Of a stretch of DNA of 64,000 bases, positions 23,033-36,985 are shown piece by piece; within the stretch, counting starts at the first letter, position 1, and each line of letters starts with the position of its first letter. The stretch spans positions 372,001-436,000 of the forward strand of contig NZ_CP081869.1 in the NCBI RefSeq assembly GCF_019797865.1, given 5' to 3'. The translations under genes and the position numbers were made by a program. The notes beneath the pieces are model-generated. The model ran no database searches. It was not told the origin of the DNA and was given only the letters and a program-made list of their open reading frames with translations. This stretch comes from Chenggangzhangella methanolivorans (GTDB lineage: Bacteria; Pseudomonadota; Alphaproteobacteria; Rhizobiales; Methylopilaceae).

Positions 23033-23043
<11 letters not shown>
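21504..23043 (+). CDS. czcB: Periplasmic adaptor of the efflux pump, CzcB-like, with long His/Asp/Gly repeat
   Basis: This is the membrane-fusion subunit that links the inner-membrane pump to the outer-membrane channel. It starts MSRSFARDAAVLVVGGLIG with an N-terminal membrane anchor. Residues about 45-235 are a low-complexity repeat of DDGHGHG, KEDAHSKDD and DKPKPKADAG units carrying dozens of His, far larger than usual. The standard adaptor core follows: LPEGVVELGEAKVKAAGI, a lipoyl-like hairpin (VVQVTPRFPGVVRTL, LGDQVKKGELLAVVES) and LWVDFSVYRRDLAKV. One extra C in CCCC near 22722 shifts the frame before AVARAVIPNDGRFRPGLF. The tail GSASHEH ends overlapping czcA. The repeat probably binds divalent metal in the periplasm. 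Confidence 0.85.
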
Positions 23044-26284
<3,241 letters not shown>

Positions 26285-26288
<4 letters not shown>

Positions 26289-26755
26289 GGGCCGCGGCCG
26301 TCGGCGCGGCTGCGCTCGCTCTCGCGCTGGAGATTTCGTCCCCAGCGCGGGGGCTCAACGAGGACGTGATGCGCAACGTCCTGTCCTCGGTGTTCCTCGC
26401 CCAGAACTTCACGGCCGTCTGCGTGAAGGTCGACCCCGACTTCGCTCGCGAGACGGGCGGCAAGGATGGCGACGCCTCAAAGGTCATCGCCCACATGAAG
26501 GACGAGATCATCGCGACGATGACGCGCGACGAGGCCGCGCAGATCGTCGTCAGCGCCGCAGGCGCGGCCCGCGCCGTCGGCCTCGGCATGATCCGCTCGC
26601 TCTCCGGCGGATCGGTCGAGGAGCAGACCGACAGGGTCAGGGCGCTCTGCGAGGGGACGGCGAAGCCGCTGGTGAAAGGCGTCGTCGAGAACCACGACGA
26701 GCGGCACGAGTTCTTCGAGCAGATGCTCAAGGACGCACGCCAGGGCCGCGGCTGA
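26285..26755 (+). CDS. Unrecognised exported protein in the efflux operon
   Basis: The 156-residue product overlaps the czcA stop (ATGA) and begins with a short signal-like segment (AAAVGAAALALALEISSPA). The rest is helical and polar with single Cys residues (TAVCVKVDPDF, VRALCEGTAKP). No family is recognised. The tight coupling to czcA suggests a periplasmic accessory of the pump. Confidence 0.6.
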
Positions 26756-26765
26756 GGACGGGACG

Positions 26766-27734
26766 ATGACGGCAGGTGACGACCACGCCGGGCACGACCA
26801 CGACCATGGCGGGAAGGTCGAGTCCGGCCACTCCCACGGACCGGGCGGGCACGCCCATGCGCCCGCGAGCTTCGGCAAGGCGTTCGCGATCGGCATCGGG
26901 CTCAACACCGTCTTCGTCGTCATCGAGGCGGGCTACGGCTACGCCAGCAACTCGCTCGCCCTCGTGGCGGACGCGGGCCACAACCTGTCCGACGTGCTCG
27001 GCCTCGTGGTCGCCTGGATCGCCGCGACCTTGGCGAGCCGACCGCCGTCGCCGCGCTTCTCCTACGGCTTGCGCTCGTCCTCGATCATGGCGGCGCTGTT
27101 CAACGCGATCTTCCTGCTGATCGCGGTCGGGATGATCACCTGGGAAGCGATCCAGCGCTTCTTCGACCCCCAGCCCGTCGCCGGCGTGACCGTCATGGTC
27201 GTCGCCGCCATCGGCGTGCTGATCAACGGTTTCACCGCGTTCCTGTTCATGTCCGGGCGCAAGGGCGACATCAACATCAAGGGCGCCTACCTCCACATGG
27301 TCGCCGACGCCGGGGTCTCGGTCGCCGTGATCGTCGCCGGGCTGCTGGTGATCGTGACCGGATGGGAATGGCTCGACCCCGTCGTGAGCCTGATGATCGC
27401 CGCGGTGATCACGATCGGGACGTGGGGACTGCTGCGCGACAGCGTGACCATGTCGCTCGACGCGACCCCGCCGGGCATCGACCCCGCGGCCGTCGCCGCC
27501 TTCCTTGAAGAGCGTCCCGGGGTCGTGGAGGTCCACGACCTCCACGTTTGGCCGATGAGCACGACCGAGACGGCGCTCACCGCGCATCTGGTCATGCCCT
27601 CGGGCCATCCGGGCGACGCGGCCATGCGCTCGATCGCCCAGGAGCTCGAGGAGCGCTTCGGCATCGCCCACCCGACGATCCAGATCGAGCTCGCGACGGG
27701 CTCCTGTCCGCTGGCGTCCGCCCATGCGGTCTGA
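26766..27734 (+). CDS. czcD: Cation diffusion facilitator, CzcD-like
   Basis: This 322-residue inner-membrane Zn/Cd/Co-proton antiporter has a His-rich cytosolic N-terminus (DDHAGHDHDHGGKVESGHSH). Six membrane helices follow, with the transport-site residues in ALVADAGHNLSDVLGL (helix 2) and LHMVADAGVSVAVI (helix 5). The C-terminal cytosolic domain includes VVEVHDLHVWPMSTTE, a family hallmark. It follows the pump genes by 10 bases and ends overlapping the next small gene, so it is part of the same operon and would pass cytosolic metal to the periplasm for the RND pump. Confidence 0.93.
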   Translation: MTAGDDHAGHDHDHGGKVESGHSHGPGGHAHAPASFGKAFAIGIGLNTVFVVIEAGYGYASNSLALVADAGHNLSDVLGLVVAWIAATLASRPPSPRFSYGLRSSSIMAALFNAIFLLIAVGMITWEAIQRFFDPQPVAGVTVMVVAAIGVLINGFTAFLFMSGRKGDINIKGAYLHMVADAGVSVAVIVAGLLVIVTGWEWLDPVVSLMIAAVITIGTWGLLRDSVTMSLDATPPGIDPAAVAAFLEERPGVVEVHDLHVWPMSTTETALTAHLVMPSGHPGDAAMRSIAQELEERFGIAHPTIQIELATGSCPLASAHAV

Positions 27735-28095
27735 GGCCGGGACACGCGCGGCAGGTTTGCTCCACGCGCTCGCGGGCAAGGCGGCGGCGCTTGCGACGCT
27801 CGTCGCCGTGCTGCTGCTCGCCGTGTCCCATGTCGAGATCGATCATGCCTCCCGCCTTGCGGTGGCCTCCGGCCAGCAGGCCGTGCTCGTGACCTCCGCG
27901 CCCTGTTCGTCCGCCGCGCTCGGGCATGCTGGATCGGGCGCCGCCGAGTGCTCCGCGCCGTGCGCCGCGCCGCTTCCGGCCGCCCTCGGTTCATGGGGGG
28001 CGATCGCCCAGTGGTCCCCGTCGGTCCGGTCCCCGTGCCTCGGCCTCGACGGCGTCCACGTCGGCTTCGCCACCCCGCCGCCCCGGATCGCCTGA
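27724..28095 (+). CDS. Small membrane protein with cysteine pairs
   Basis: The 123-residue product starts inside the end of the CzcD-like gene. It has one hydrophobic segment (AALATLVAVLLLAVSHVEID) and then Cys-containing loops (SAPCSSAALGHAGSG, AAECSAPCAAPL). The family is not recognised. It resembles in layout the small protein at 19391, which suggests a second metal-related periplasmic accessory. Confidence 0.55.
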   Translation: MRSEAGTRAAGLLHALAGKAAALATLVAVLLLAVSHVEIDHASRLAVASGQQAVLVTSAPCSSAALGHAGSGAAECSAPCAAPLPAALGSWGAIAQWSPSVRSPCLGLDGVHVGFATPPPRIA

Positions 28096-28215
28096 TCGCG
28101 CCGTCCGGCGGATGCGGCGACGCCGTTCCGCCGACCTTGCTTTCAGCGACGCGTCCCTGACGCGACGGCCGACGCCGTCCTCGGGGACGCAAGGACCGAC
28201 TCCGGGAACGAAGAC

Positions 28216-28879
28216 ATGATCACCCACTCATCCTGCGCGCACCCCGCACAATGCGGACGACGTCGAACTGCTCGCGACCATCGAGGGCCACCAGATCGAG
28301 CTGCTCGCCCGTCGGAGCCGGCTTCCCCGCGGGACGAAGCTCGACCTGCCGGGTCGGCACGGCTCCACGCTGGTCTTGGCCTCGGGAAGGCTCTCGGCCG
28401 AGACGATCACGTCCGACGGGCACGAGGCCTTCGCGGCCGACGTCGAGCCGGGCGACGTGATCGGCGAGGCCTTCGCGTTCGAGCGCTGCGACACGCCGTT
28501 CGAGGTGGTGGCCGACGAGGCCTCCGAGGCCTGGTGTTTCGAGGCGCGCGACTTCGCGGCCGCGTTCGAGCGCCACCCCGCCTTCGCCAAGGCGGTGGTG
28601 CGGGCGATGTGCCGTCGGCAGTGCCGGACGCTTCAGAGGATGTCGGAAGTCATGACGCTGCCAATGGCGGGCAGGCTGGAGGCCGAGCTGCTGCGGCTGG
28701 CGGCCTGCGACCCGTCGGGCCGGACGATCGGGCGGCTGCCGACGCATCGGCAGATCGCCTCGCGCATCGCGACGCAGCGGGAGGCGGTGACCAAGGAGCT
28801 GAGCCGTCTCGAGCGGCAGGGCGCCATCCGCAAGGAACGCCATGGCCTGAGGCTCGTCGGACCTAGCTGGAACCCCTGA
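28216..28879 (+). CDS. Crp/Fnr-family transcriptional regulator
   Basis: A sensor-plus-winged-helix regulator of about 220 residues. The probable start is MITHSSCAHP, joined after one extra C in CACCCCG near 28245 to the effector-domain sequence DDVELLATIEGHQIELLARR. The middle has GDVIGEAFAFERCDTPFEV. The C-terminal HTH is clear (RLPTHRQIASRIATQREAVT followed by KELSRLERQGAIRK). It follows the efflux operon on the same strand and may control it. The signal sensed is not evident. Confidence 0.8.
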
Positions 28880-28886
28880 GTTGGGC

Positions 28887-28911
28887 GGGCCAGCCCGGGA
28901 AGGGCTGGCCC
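28887..28911. terminator. Hairpin between convergent genes
   Basis: A perfect 10-bp stem (GGGCCAGCCC / GGGCTGGCCC) with a 5-base loop begins 8 bases after the regulator stop. There is no T-run on the plus side, so it may act as a weak or bidirectional terminator. Confidence 0.5.
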
Positions 28912-28956
28912 TGCGCCGCCGTCAGGGTTGGAGACCAATGACGGCGCCGGTTCGGA

Positions 28957-29175
28957 TCAGCGCGCGATCACGCGGCTGGGGTCATTGCGGTTGCTCGCCT
29001 CACGGTTAACGCTGCCCGTCCGCTCGCCGGACAGGACGCTGAAGTCCGGCACACTGTCGTAGAAGTCGGCGCTGTCGCGCAGGTGCTGGTTCGTCGAGTT
29101 GGCGGGCCCGGTCCCGGCGGTCGCGGCCGCGACCGAGGACATCAGGACGAGGGCGGCGGCGATCATGGTCTTCAT
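28957..29175 (-). CDS. Small exported protein
   Basis: A 72-residue product with a standard signal peptide (MIAAALVLMSSVAAATAG) and a short hydrophilic mature part (GTGPANSTNQHLRDSADFYD). The family is not recognised. It is convergent with the Crp/Fnr gene and divergent from the DUF411 gene. Confidence 0.6.
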   Translation of the reverse strand: MKTMIAAALVLMSSVAAATAGTGPANSTNQHLRDSADFYDSVPDFSVLSGERTGSVNREASNRNDPSRVIAR

Positions 29176-29328
29176 CGTAAGTCACTCCCTTGTGGAAGCT
29201 CGTCTTGAGCTTGGGACCACGATGCCGGGAGGCCCGGATTCGCCGGGTGGAAAGTCCCACATCAGCGGACAACTGGACGTGAGCCGGGCGTGTGCGAAGG
29301 TGGCCGGAAAGGAAGGAGGGCGACGCCC

Positions 29329-29792
29329 ATGACGATGGACCGCAGGACATTCACGCTGGTGATCGCAGGGGCGGCGCTGCTTCTCCGGGCGGGGTCCGCG
29401 CCGCTCCGGCGATGATCGTTCACAAGGATCCGACCTGCGGCTGCTGCGATGCCTGGGTCGATCACGTCCGCGCGGCCGGCTACGAGGCGCGGGTCGTCGA
29501 AGTCGCGGCCATCAACGCCGTCAAGGCGAAGCTCGGCGTGCCCCCGGACCTGCGATCCTGCCACACGGCCGAGATCGACGGCTACGTGCTCGAGGGCCAC
29601 GTGCCCGCGGCGGCGATCGGCAGGCTGCTCGCTGAGCGCCCAAAGGCGCGGGGTCTCGCCGTGCCCGGGATGCCGATCGGATCGCCCGGCATGGAGGTCG
29701 AAGGACGCGATCCGGAGGCATATGACGTGATGGCATTTGGCGAGGGCGAGCCTCGGGTGATTATGAGGTTCCGGGGAAGCGTCGCGACCTAG
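29329..29792 (+). CDS. DUF411-family metal-binding protein
   Basis: DUF411 proteins are small periplasmic metal-binding proteins often found with copper and other metal resistance genes. The core motif KDPTCGCCDAWVDHVRAAGY is present, followed by SCHTAEIDGYVLEGHVPA and GLAVPGMPIGSPGME, all typical. The probable start MTMDRRTFTLVIAGAALL, with a Tat-like RR, joins the core after one extra G in GGGG near 29393. It lies beside the efflux cluster and probably belongs to the same resistance cargo. Confidence 0.82.
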
Positions 29793-29954
29793 TTCTTCGT
29801 CGGGAGGGAGACATCAAGTCCGTTTATCGGCGACCAAGCCATGTTGCTGTTGGCGCGTCCGCGATGGAAACGCTTAGCCTGGCCTGACCCGGAGCCGCGG
29901 TTAAGAAGGTCCGCACTTGCGGTGTCATCCATGGAACGGCGGATGAGTTCATCG

Positions 29955-30345
29955 CTGAGTGACCTCGCGGCGTAGGCGTACAAGCATGTATGGCCCTACC
30001 CAACCCCACGCGGAACGCGCCGGTGGAGCGCTCGGCCCAGACATCGTCGGCCGCCTTCGGCCCGGCCATCAGATCAACGCCGCAATGACGAGCAGGCAGG
30101 AGCGACGTCGACCCCATAGGAGGCGGCGGCTCCGACTGCGCCGAGCAGGATGTCGCAGGCTGCGGAGCCGATCGAACGCGCGATGTTGATGCCGAGCGGG
30201 TTGATCGCGACGGCATTGCGAAACTCTCTACGCGGCACAAGCTCGAGAACGATTGACTGCCAGGTCGGGCATCAACGCCGCGCCGACCCCGCCCATGAAG
30301 GTGAGCGCGACGAGCGACCTGACGGCGAGGCTTCCCAAAACTTCA
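29955..30345 (-). pseudogene. Fragment of an MFS exporter (EntS-like group)
   Basis: Read across several frames, the minus strand gives SLAVRSLVALTFMGGVGAAL, then LVPRREFRNAVAINPLGINI, ARSIGSAACDILLGAVGAAA. This is a well-known middle section of major facilitator exporters of the DUF894/EntS group. Only about 110 residues of some 400 are left and they are broken by shifts and stops. It is a dead remnant in a decayed stretch. Confidence 0.6.
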
Positions 30346-30511
30346 TCTCCGTCCCGGACGCCAACGAGACTGATTTTTTGGCTGATACTGAACTGAGCTA
30401 TCGGTACTGTTGTCGCCTAGTTTTCAACCGCGCTTTTAGCAAAATTGTTTCGGGTTGCCAGACCAACGAAATATAGAATGCGCAAACCGAATTGGGAATT
30501 ATCACCGGTTC

Positions 30512-32032
30512 TTACCAACTGAATTTCAGTTCCGAACGAAAAAATATACTGTCCTTTCCGCCGGCGAATTGGAGGTCTGAGCCAACATCATATCGTACGG
30601 CCTCTACGGATCCGGTGAGGTTGGATGCAAACCTATAATCGGCCCTTAATTGTGCATACGCGCCGGTCCACGACGTTCCCCGGCCGGCCGTTCCAAGGAC
30701 GGGAACGCTTGGCAGAACATAGACCGCATCCTTGGTCGTCTGGCGCCAAAGCAGCCCAATTCCGGCCAACAGGTCAAATTCTTGATTGGGGCGACTGTCA
30801 GCGAAGGCTTGAGGTGCACAAGATTGGTGTAACCAGTGTGACCGCCCAGGGAAAAATAATAACCGTTTGGAAAACAGCGGATTGAACGTGCCGAGATTGC
30901 CATCGTCGGCACGACGATCGCCGGAGGCCGCATCGAACTGCAGGCCAATCCGCGGCGACCAGACCACGTCACGGATCGTGTAGCCGGTTCTCGCGCCGAA
31001 CGCCCAGGCCCGAACGTCCGCCCGGCCGACATGTCCAAGTTGCCCCATTGCTTCGACGTCCCAATCGAAACCCGAATGGGCGCCGGCCAGGCGCATGTCG
31101 AGGATGTGCCGGTCTTCTTCGCCGGACGCATGAAGGTAGAGCGCGTTTCTGCGCTGATAGAGCGCGTAGTAACCAGTGAGTTGCATCCAGTCCGACAGCT
31201 GCCGTTCCGCGCGCACGCCGGAAAACCGGATGTCGCGCGTCGACCTGTCGTCGACGGGTGGCCGTCCAGGTATTCGACCGGCTGGCTGACGAGCCCATAA
31301 AAACGCCATTCGTCCGACTCCCAACCGGCCCAAACCGCATCGAAGGACTGACGGACGTTGGGTCCGTCCCGTGACGACAGAAAGCGCTCAAGGTCGAACT
31401 CGAAATCCTGCCGGCCGATTCTCGCCCTGAACGTTCCGGCGTCCAGCGGCACCGTGTAGCCCAGGGAAGGCGAGCCTGAGATCGAGCCTGTTGGCCTCGG
31501 TGGAGCTTATCGTCTTCTTGTCGAACGTTCGGACGTCTTCAAACTGGGTAAAGATCTGCAAGTTTTTGTTGAGGCGCAGGTCAACATGAAATTGAAGGCG
31601 CTGAAGCCCGTAGGTATCGCTGGGCTGGTCCTCAGAAGTTCCGAACGCAGGCGCGTCGCTCCTTTCAAAACTCTCGCGCAACGTCAGCCCCAACGACAGG
31701 TAGCTGTCGGGGGCATGCGCGCCGAGCGGGATGAATTTAAGCTCGTCGAACGGCTGAGTCCGCAAGCGCGGGTCGGCGAGGCGCGACCAGTCCTCCCGCC
31801 ATCGGTCTGCAAGGATCGCGGGTCTTTCTGCGGCCGGGGAAGCGCCGTCGTCCGCCACGGCAGGCCGGGCGTCGAGATAAAGCATCAGGACCACCGCCGC
31901 GACCGAGAAGAGCCGAATCTGCCCTAATCGTGTCGGACGCGGCGACAGTTGGTCTTGACCGGCACGGAACGGGCGCCCGCCGCCGCGGCCGATGCAACTC
32001 TTTTGGCCGACATCAAGCGTCGCCTGCATGGC
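30512..32032 (-). CDS. Outer-membrane beta-barrel, alginate-export (AlgE-like) domain, several frameshifts
   Basis: The product resembles the alginate_exp family of 18-strand outer-membrane porins, about 500 residues. An N-terminal signal segment (LFSVAAVVLMLYLDARPAVA) precedes RTQPFDELKFIPLG and YLSLGLTLRESFE. Later come RQDFEFDLERFLSSRDGPNV, AVWAGWESDEWRFYG, LTGYYALYQRRNALYL and a C-terminal strand ending in aromatic FRSELKFSW, as expected for barrel insertion. At least four shifts (near 31460, 31290, 30860 and 30790) are needed, the last two compensating. The start is uncertain (ATG at 32032 is one choice). Whether it is functional cannot be decided because of these shifts. Confidence 0.6.
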
Positions 32033-32112
32033 AGGCGCGGCTCGTCGTCTTCGTCGCCGGTGATGAAGCATGATCGTCACGCCGGAGCGATCTCCGGGTT
32101 CCCGGCTATAGA

Positions 32113-33632
32113 CTAGCGGTAAAGGGGGATCGCCGTTTTGGTCGCCTCGAACAGATAGTCCCGCGATGCTGTGATCCTGTCGCGCAGCGCGGCGATGTCG
32201 TGGCCAATCAGCGTTCCCTTCCATTTCCTGATATGGCCTGCGACCAATACGGTCTCGACGTTCGAGCGCTCCATCAGCGTAACGACCGCGCCGGCGGCGT
32301 TGTTTAGCGGGGCGACGTTCAGGGCAGTCGCATCAAGAATGATGATGTCGGCTTCCTTGCCGGGGGTCAGCGAGCCAGTTTTGTGATCGAGCTTCAGGCC
32401 CTTGGCGCCGTTGATCGTGGCGAACTCAAGCACCTTCCTTGCATCGAGCAGAGCCGGCGCCTTCTCCATGCCGGCGTCCAGCGCTCTCTGGTTTGCCAAT
32501 GCGCGCTGCAGCGTGATGGTAGAGCGCATCTGGGTGAAGAAGTCGGCCGTCATTGTCACTTCGACGTCCGATGACAGCGAGGGGTTCATGCCCATGTCGA
32601 TCGCCTTCTGGATCGGCGGCATTCCGTGACGCATCTGCATCTCGATCGGTACCGACAGGGAGACATGAGCGCCGGTCTCACTCGCGCGATCCCAGACGGC
32701 GTCCGACATCTCCGTCATGTGGATGAACAGGTGCTTGTCGGTGTAATGCGGGATCAGCTTCTCCATTATCTCCCGTATGATGGGGCCGCCCACGACGTGC
32801 AGGCCGATGGGGAGATCGAGCTCCTTGGCCATGTTCCAAAGCAGCAGCGGGTCGACGCCCGGCACGTAGACCTCGCCGCCCATCAACATGGTCAGCAACT
32901 GATCGTCGGACGCGAAGAACGTCTCGCGCAGACGGCGCGCGTCCTTCGGATAGTCCACCTTGTCGCCATAGGCCTCGAAGTAGCCGAAGACGGCGCGGCG
33001 GCCGGCTTCCCTCAGACCGTCGATCAGCGCCTCGGAATGTCTTGGCGAATGGTGGACTTGCGAGACGTCAAGGACCGTCGTGACGCCTGCGTCGAGCTGG
33101 CTAAGGCCGCCGAACAGCTGTGCAATGTGGACGTCTTCGGGACGGTAGACCTTCGAGAACTTGCCGAGAATGTCGCTCTCATAGGTCGGCTCGCCCTCGC
33201 GGGTCGGATCGTGGAACAGGATGCCGTTCGGCAGAAATGAACGCAGCGCCGTCTCGAACTGGTGGTGTGTGTGTCGATGAAGCCTGGCATCACCACCCGG
33301 CCGGCCGCGTCGATTACGACGGCCTCCGGCGCATCAATCGACGCGGCGACCTCCAGGATCTTTTTCCCTTCGATTAGCACGTCGCCGGTCAGATCGCCGA
33401 TGCCCCTATCCAGGCTGAGGATATGCCCGCCCCTAATCAGCGTTCTTCGCCCGGCGTCCCCGATGCCAAGAGGCGGCGCCGCCTCCTGCGCAACCGTGGG
33501 CAGGGTCAGAAAGCTCGGAAGCAGGCTGGCTGCGGCGACCGAAGCCAGAGCGCGGCATAGAAAACCGCGGCGCGACGGCCTATGCGCGACCGACAGCGAA
33601 AGAGGCCGGCCGCATAAGCAAAATCGGGTCAC
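32113..33632 (-). CDS. TAT-exported amidohydrolase (two or more frameshifts)
   Basis: This is an amidohydrolase-superfamily enzyme of about 500 residues. A twin-arginine signal (PSRRGFLCRALASVAAASLL) is followed by RTLIRGGHILSLDRG and VMPGFIDTHTHHQFE, the HxH metal motif. Further ligands are plausible in GLHVVGGP, LFIHMTEMSD and SLSSDVEVTMT. The C-terminal small domain has TGSLTPGKEADIIILDA. The block from HHQFETALRSFLPNG to SQVHHSPRHSEALIDG lies in another frame, with shifts near 33290 and 33000. GTG at 33632 is the closest sensible start. The substrate is unknown. The gene is divergent from a LysR regulator. Confidence 0.75.
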
Positions 33633-33816
33633 TGCATCATCTCCAATGGCCGAACCCTCGATTGGAAGCCGTGCGAGACGTGTCGCGGCCGTTCCGGTCA
33701 AGCGCGTTTGCAGCACCCCCGGAACGATCTGAACTGTCGGGGTCTGGTCTTGCGCGAGAGGATAAGGACCCCAATCTCTTCAACAATCGAAAGAAGAGGA
33801 AAACTGAATTTCAAAA

Positions 33817-34725
33817 ATGAGCAGAATGCCTGACTTCGAAGGCTGGGCGGTTTTTTCCCGCGTCGCCCATCTGCGGTCGTTCTCAGCGGCAGCCGCCGAG
33901 CTCAACATGTCTCCGGCCACGGTCTCGAAAGCGCTCAGCCGGCTGGAAAACAGCCTTGGCGCAGCGCTGATCCACCGCAGCACGAGGACGCTCTCGCTCA
34001 CGCCGGTCGGGCTGGAGCTCGTAGAGCAGGCGGCTTCGCTGCTCAACGCGGCGGAAGCTCTGGACGACGTCGCGCGCAGCGGATCGACGCAACCGCGCGG
34101 ACTGGTCCGGGTTTCAGGACCGGTGTCGTTCGGCGTGCTCCATATCGCGCCGCTTCTGCCGAGCCTATTTGGACTGCTCCCCGATGTGACCGTCGAGCTT
34201 CAGCTCGACGACGGTCCGACGGATCTCGTCGCTTCGGGCGTCGACATAGGGGTGCGCATCGGCTGGCCACGCGATTCCACGCTTCGCGCGCGAAAACTGG
34301 TCGACATGCGGAGCTTTCTGGTTGCCGCGCCCGACTATCTCGCCCGCCGAGGCGCGCCTGCGGCTCCGCAAGATATCGCCGGTCATGCCTGCCTGTCCTA
34401 CACGCCCCTTTCAGCTGCAGAACGGTGGAGACTGGTCGGCCCGTCCGGAGTCGAGGTCCGCGTCGACGCGCCTGCGATCCTGACCACCAACAGCGGCGAC
34501 GCCATGCTGCCGATGCTTCATGCAGGCCAGGCGATCGCTCACATGCCAGAATTCATGGTGCAGGACGATCTCCGAACGGGCCGTCTGGTGAAGCTTCTGC
34601 CCGATTGGACGATGGCGACTTCAGCGCTCTATCTCGTCACGCCTTCGTCCGGACCGCGTCCGGCGCGCGTTTCGGCGGTCCTGGAGCATCTCGCTTATCA
34701 TCTGCCGAAACGTCTTGCCTGTTAA
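33817..34725 (+). CDS. LysR-family transcriptional regulator
   Basis: A 302-residue LysR regulator. The N-terminal HTH is FSAAAAELNMSPATVSKALS with SRLENSLGAALIHRSTRTLS following. The effector domain starts RGLVRVSGPVSFG and contains GVDIGVRIGWPRDSTL, typical of the CrgA/YafC subgroup. It is divergent from the amidohydrolase across a 184-base gap, the usual position for a regulator of that gene. Confidence 0.92.
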   Translation: MSRMPDFEGWAVFSRVAHLRSFSAAAAELNMSPATVSKALSRLENSLGAALIHRSTRTLSLTPVGLELVEQAASLLNAAEALDDVARSGSTQPRGLVRVSGPVSFGVLHIAPLLPSLFGLLPDVTVELQLDDGPTDLVASGVDIGVRIGWPRDSTLRARKLVDMRSFLVAAPDYLARRGAPAAPQDIAGHACLSYTPLSAAERWRLVGPSGVEVRVDAPAILTTNSGDAMLPMLHAGQAIAHMPEFMVQDDLRTGRLVKLLPDWTMATSALYLVTPSSGPRPARVSAVLEHLAYHLPKRLAC

Positions 34726-34883
34726 CCCAAGACACTTGCGATAAGAACTTAGCCAAATTCTCGTTTTGCTATATGAAGGTGGCTTCCTTGCTCGAACGCT
34801 TTGTTTGCGCGTTGGCGCTGGTCTGCCCCCTGAGAAGTTGTCCTCCATTGTGTATGGCTTCTGGCCATTAGGAGGACTGTCTG

Positions 34884-35170
34884 ATGCGGAGAAGAAGGCA
34901 CGTGCCTGGAGATCGTCGCGAAGTTGCGGCAGGTGCAGGTTGTGACCCTGCAGGGTCGGACGGTCACGGAGGCGACCAGGTCGATCGGGGTGACTGAAGT
35001 CAGTTCTCTCGCTGGCTGACCGAGCATGGCGGGCTGCAGGGCGACCAGGTGAAACGGCTGACAAAGCTCGAGGCTGAGAACGCACATCTTCGACGCGCAG
35101 CGTCGGACTGGACTCTGGATTAGATGATCCAGGCCGAGGCTGGGCGGGAAACCGACCAGCCTCGCCCGCC
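34884..35170 (+). pseudogene. IS3-family transposase orfA remnant
   Basis: Read across frames the sequence gives MRRRRHVP, EIVAKLRQVQVVTLQGRTVT, RSIGVTEVSFSRWLTEHGG and QVKRLTKLEAENAHLRRAAS. This is the HTH and leucine-zipper protein of an IS3-type element. Two shifts and a stop after DWTLD break it, and no orfB or inverted repeats follow. Confidence 0.65.
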
Positions 35171-35817
35171 GTAGCGCCTGCGTCGATCGAGTGATGGGCA
35201 AGCTCGACGCCTCCGAGCGCCCGACCGCCTCAACGCGACTGCGCGCTGTCTCGCCGAGATCATCGGCCGCGCTGCCGAGGCCAAAAGCCTGATCCGCGCG
35301 GCCGAGCCCGCCTATGCCGCCCGCGAAAAGATCTGACGAAAGCCGACGTTGCTCTGCCGCTTTCTATAAAGACGGCCGGCGTTTCGCGGTCTAAGAGCGG
35401 TTTCAGCGCCGTGGCCGAGCCGCCAGCGTGACGAGTGCATGTCGCGGACGCCAGGCCGGATCTGGAACATCGGTCGTCTTGGTCGAAAATCTCGCCGCGA
35501 TGGGCCAAGTCCGCATCGTGCATGTCGACCGCGGTGCCGAGCCGCGCGGGCGCTCGCGCGGCTCGGATGCAGTCTGTAACGGCGCGCGCTTCCGGTCGTC
35601 CGTCGGAGCGAGGCGTTAGGCATGGCTGTGGCGCACCCGACGACGCCGGCGGCGGTCTGCGAGGCGGGGGTCGCCATCATCGCGCTGCGCCAGAAAGCGG
35701 TTCGGCCCAACTCGCTTTACGCTTCCGTCAGCTATTCGCCCAAAGGCGGACGGCAGCGTCTTCGGTCCTGCCTGCGCAATTCAGTCCGCAAGGTCGGTTA
35801 ATGAAAAATTTGTCCGA
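35165..35817. other. Decayed region without a recognisable gene
   Basis: Open frames overlap on both strands without a consistent codon pattern. A plus-strand segment near 35620-35790 (AVAHPTTPAAVCEAG, NSLYASVSYSPKGGR) reads like protein but matches nothing I know. It is probably debris next to the IS3 remnant. Confidence 0.4.
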
Positions 35818-36780
35818 TCAGGCCGGGGAGAGTGCAATGGAATGGAAGCGAAGTAGATTTGACCGCGCCAAACGCCCGTTGTCCACGTATCCTCGAATGC
35901 CCGCGAATGACGCCTCGACGGCGCAAGCATCCTGATCGTTTAAATCGACAATCAGGACGCCCTTTTTCGTAAACCGGCGCAAAAGCAGCGATCGCGCCGC
36001 CTCGTCGATGTCTTGCCACAATGCCATCCGTTCGACGCCTGGATCCAAGCCCCCGCCAACCAGCTGCCTGGCAAGCTCACCGAGATGAGGACCGGCGCGT
36101 GACGCGCCTGGCCTCGTGAGCTCTTCGGCAAGAAAGAAGCCGTAGAGCGACGCGCCACCCAATAGCCCGCCGGAGCCCAAGCGAAACTGTTTGGCGTCGA
36201 ACGCTGTCAGGTCATCGCCGTCAGCGGCGCCGGACTGAACGCACATGCCGCGCGCCGCAAGCTATGACAGCGCATGTCCGAGCAGCGCGCCTCCGACGCC
36301 TTCAAGGATCAGGTCATAGGGACCCAGCCGCTTGGCGTCGTTGATGCTGGCTGCCACCTCATGCGCGCCGAGAGCAACGAGACGTGGAGCGTCGCTTTCG
36401 CAACGCGCGAACGCAACGACGTGAGCTTGAGCTTTGGCGGCGAGCTGAATTGCGAACGTGCCGACACCGCCTGTCGCGGCGGTGATGAGCGCCCCGTCGC
36501 CCGGCTTCAACGGCTTCGTGGCGAGAGCGATCGCAGCCGTCAGTCCGGCGACCGGCAGCGTCGATGCATGCTCGAAACTGACCTGATCCGGCATCGACGC
36601 AATGAAGCTTTCGGGAACCGCGACACGCTCCGCCCACGCCCCTTCGAATTTCAGGCCGACGACCCGATCGCCCGCCTTCACGCTCGATCCGGCAAGAGCC
36701 TTTTCGACGACGCCCTTTTCGCCATTATACGATCCCAAATGCCTCCCGCGATCCTGAACGACCGGCAGGCACGGCATTAA
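35818..36780 (-). pseudogene. Zinc-type quinone oxidoreductase, truncated and with a stop codon
   Basis: This is an MDR-superfamily NAD(P)H oxidoreductase. Present are GVVEKALAGSSVKAGDRVVG, WAERVAVPESFIASMP, VSFEHASTLPVAGLTAAIAL and the nucleotide-binding TAATGGVGTFAIQLAAKAQ. An in-frame TAG follows LLGHALS, after which LAARGMCVQSG and the C-terminal ARSLLLRRFTKKGVLIVDL continue in the same frame. The first 60 or so residues are missing. The nonsense change is a substitution, not an indel, so this gene is truly inactive. Confidence 0.7.
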
Positions 36781-36985
36781 CCGTGATCGCATTTACGGGC
36801 GGCTGCGTGCTTGACGGGTTGGGGGCCTAATTACAGTTTTCGACGGCGGCGATCATGCCGCGACTACGGTTTTCGCTTTTGGGAACGGGCCGTCCGCATA
36901 ACAAGCGGACGCCGGCAGCTGTTGGAAGCAGCCGCCGACGCCCTGACCATGATGGCGAAACCTGCTTGGACAGGATCCGACCGTC

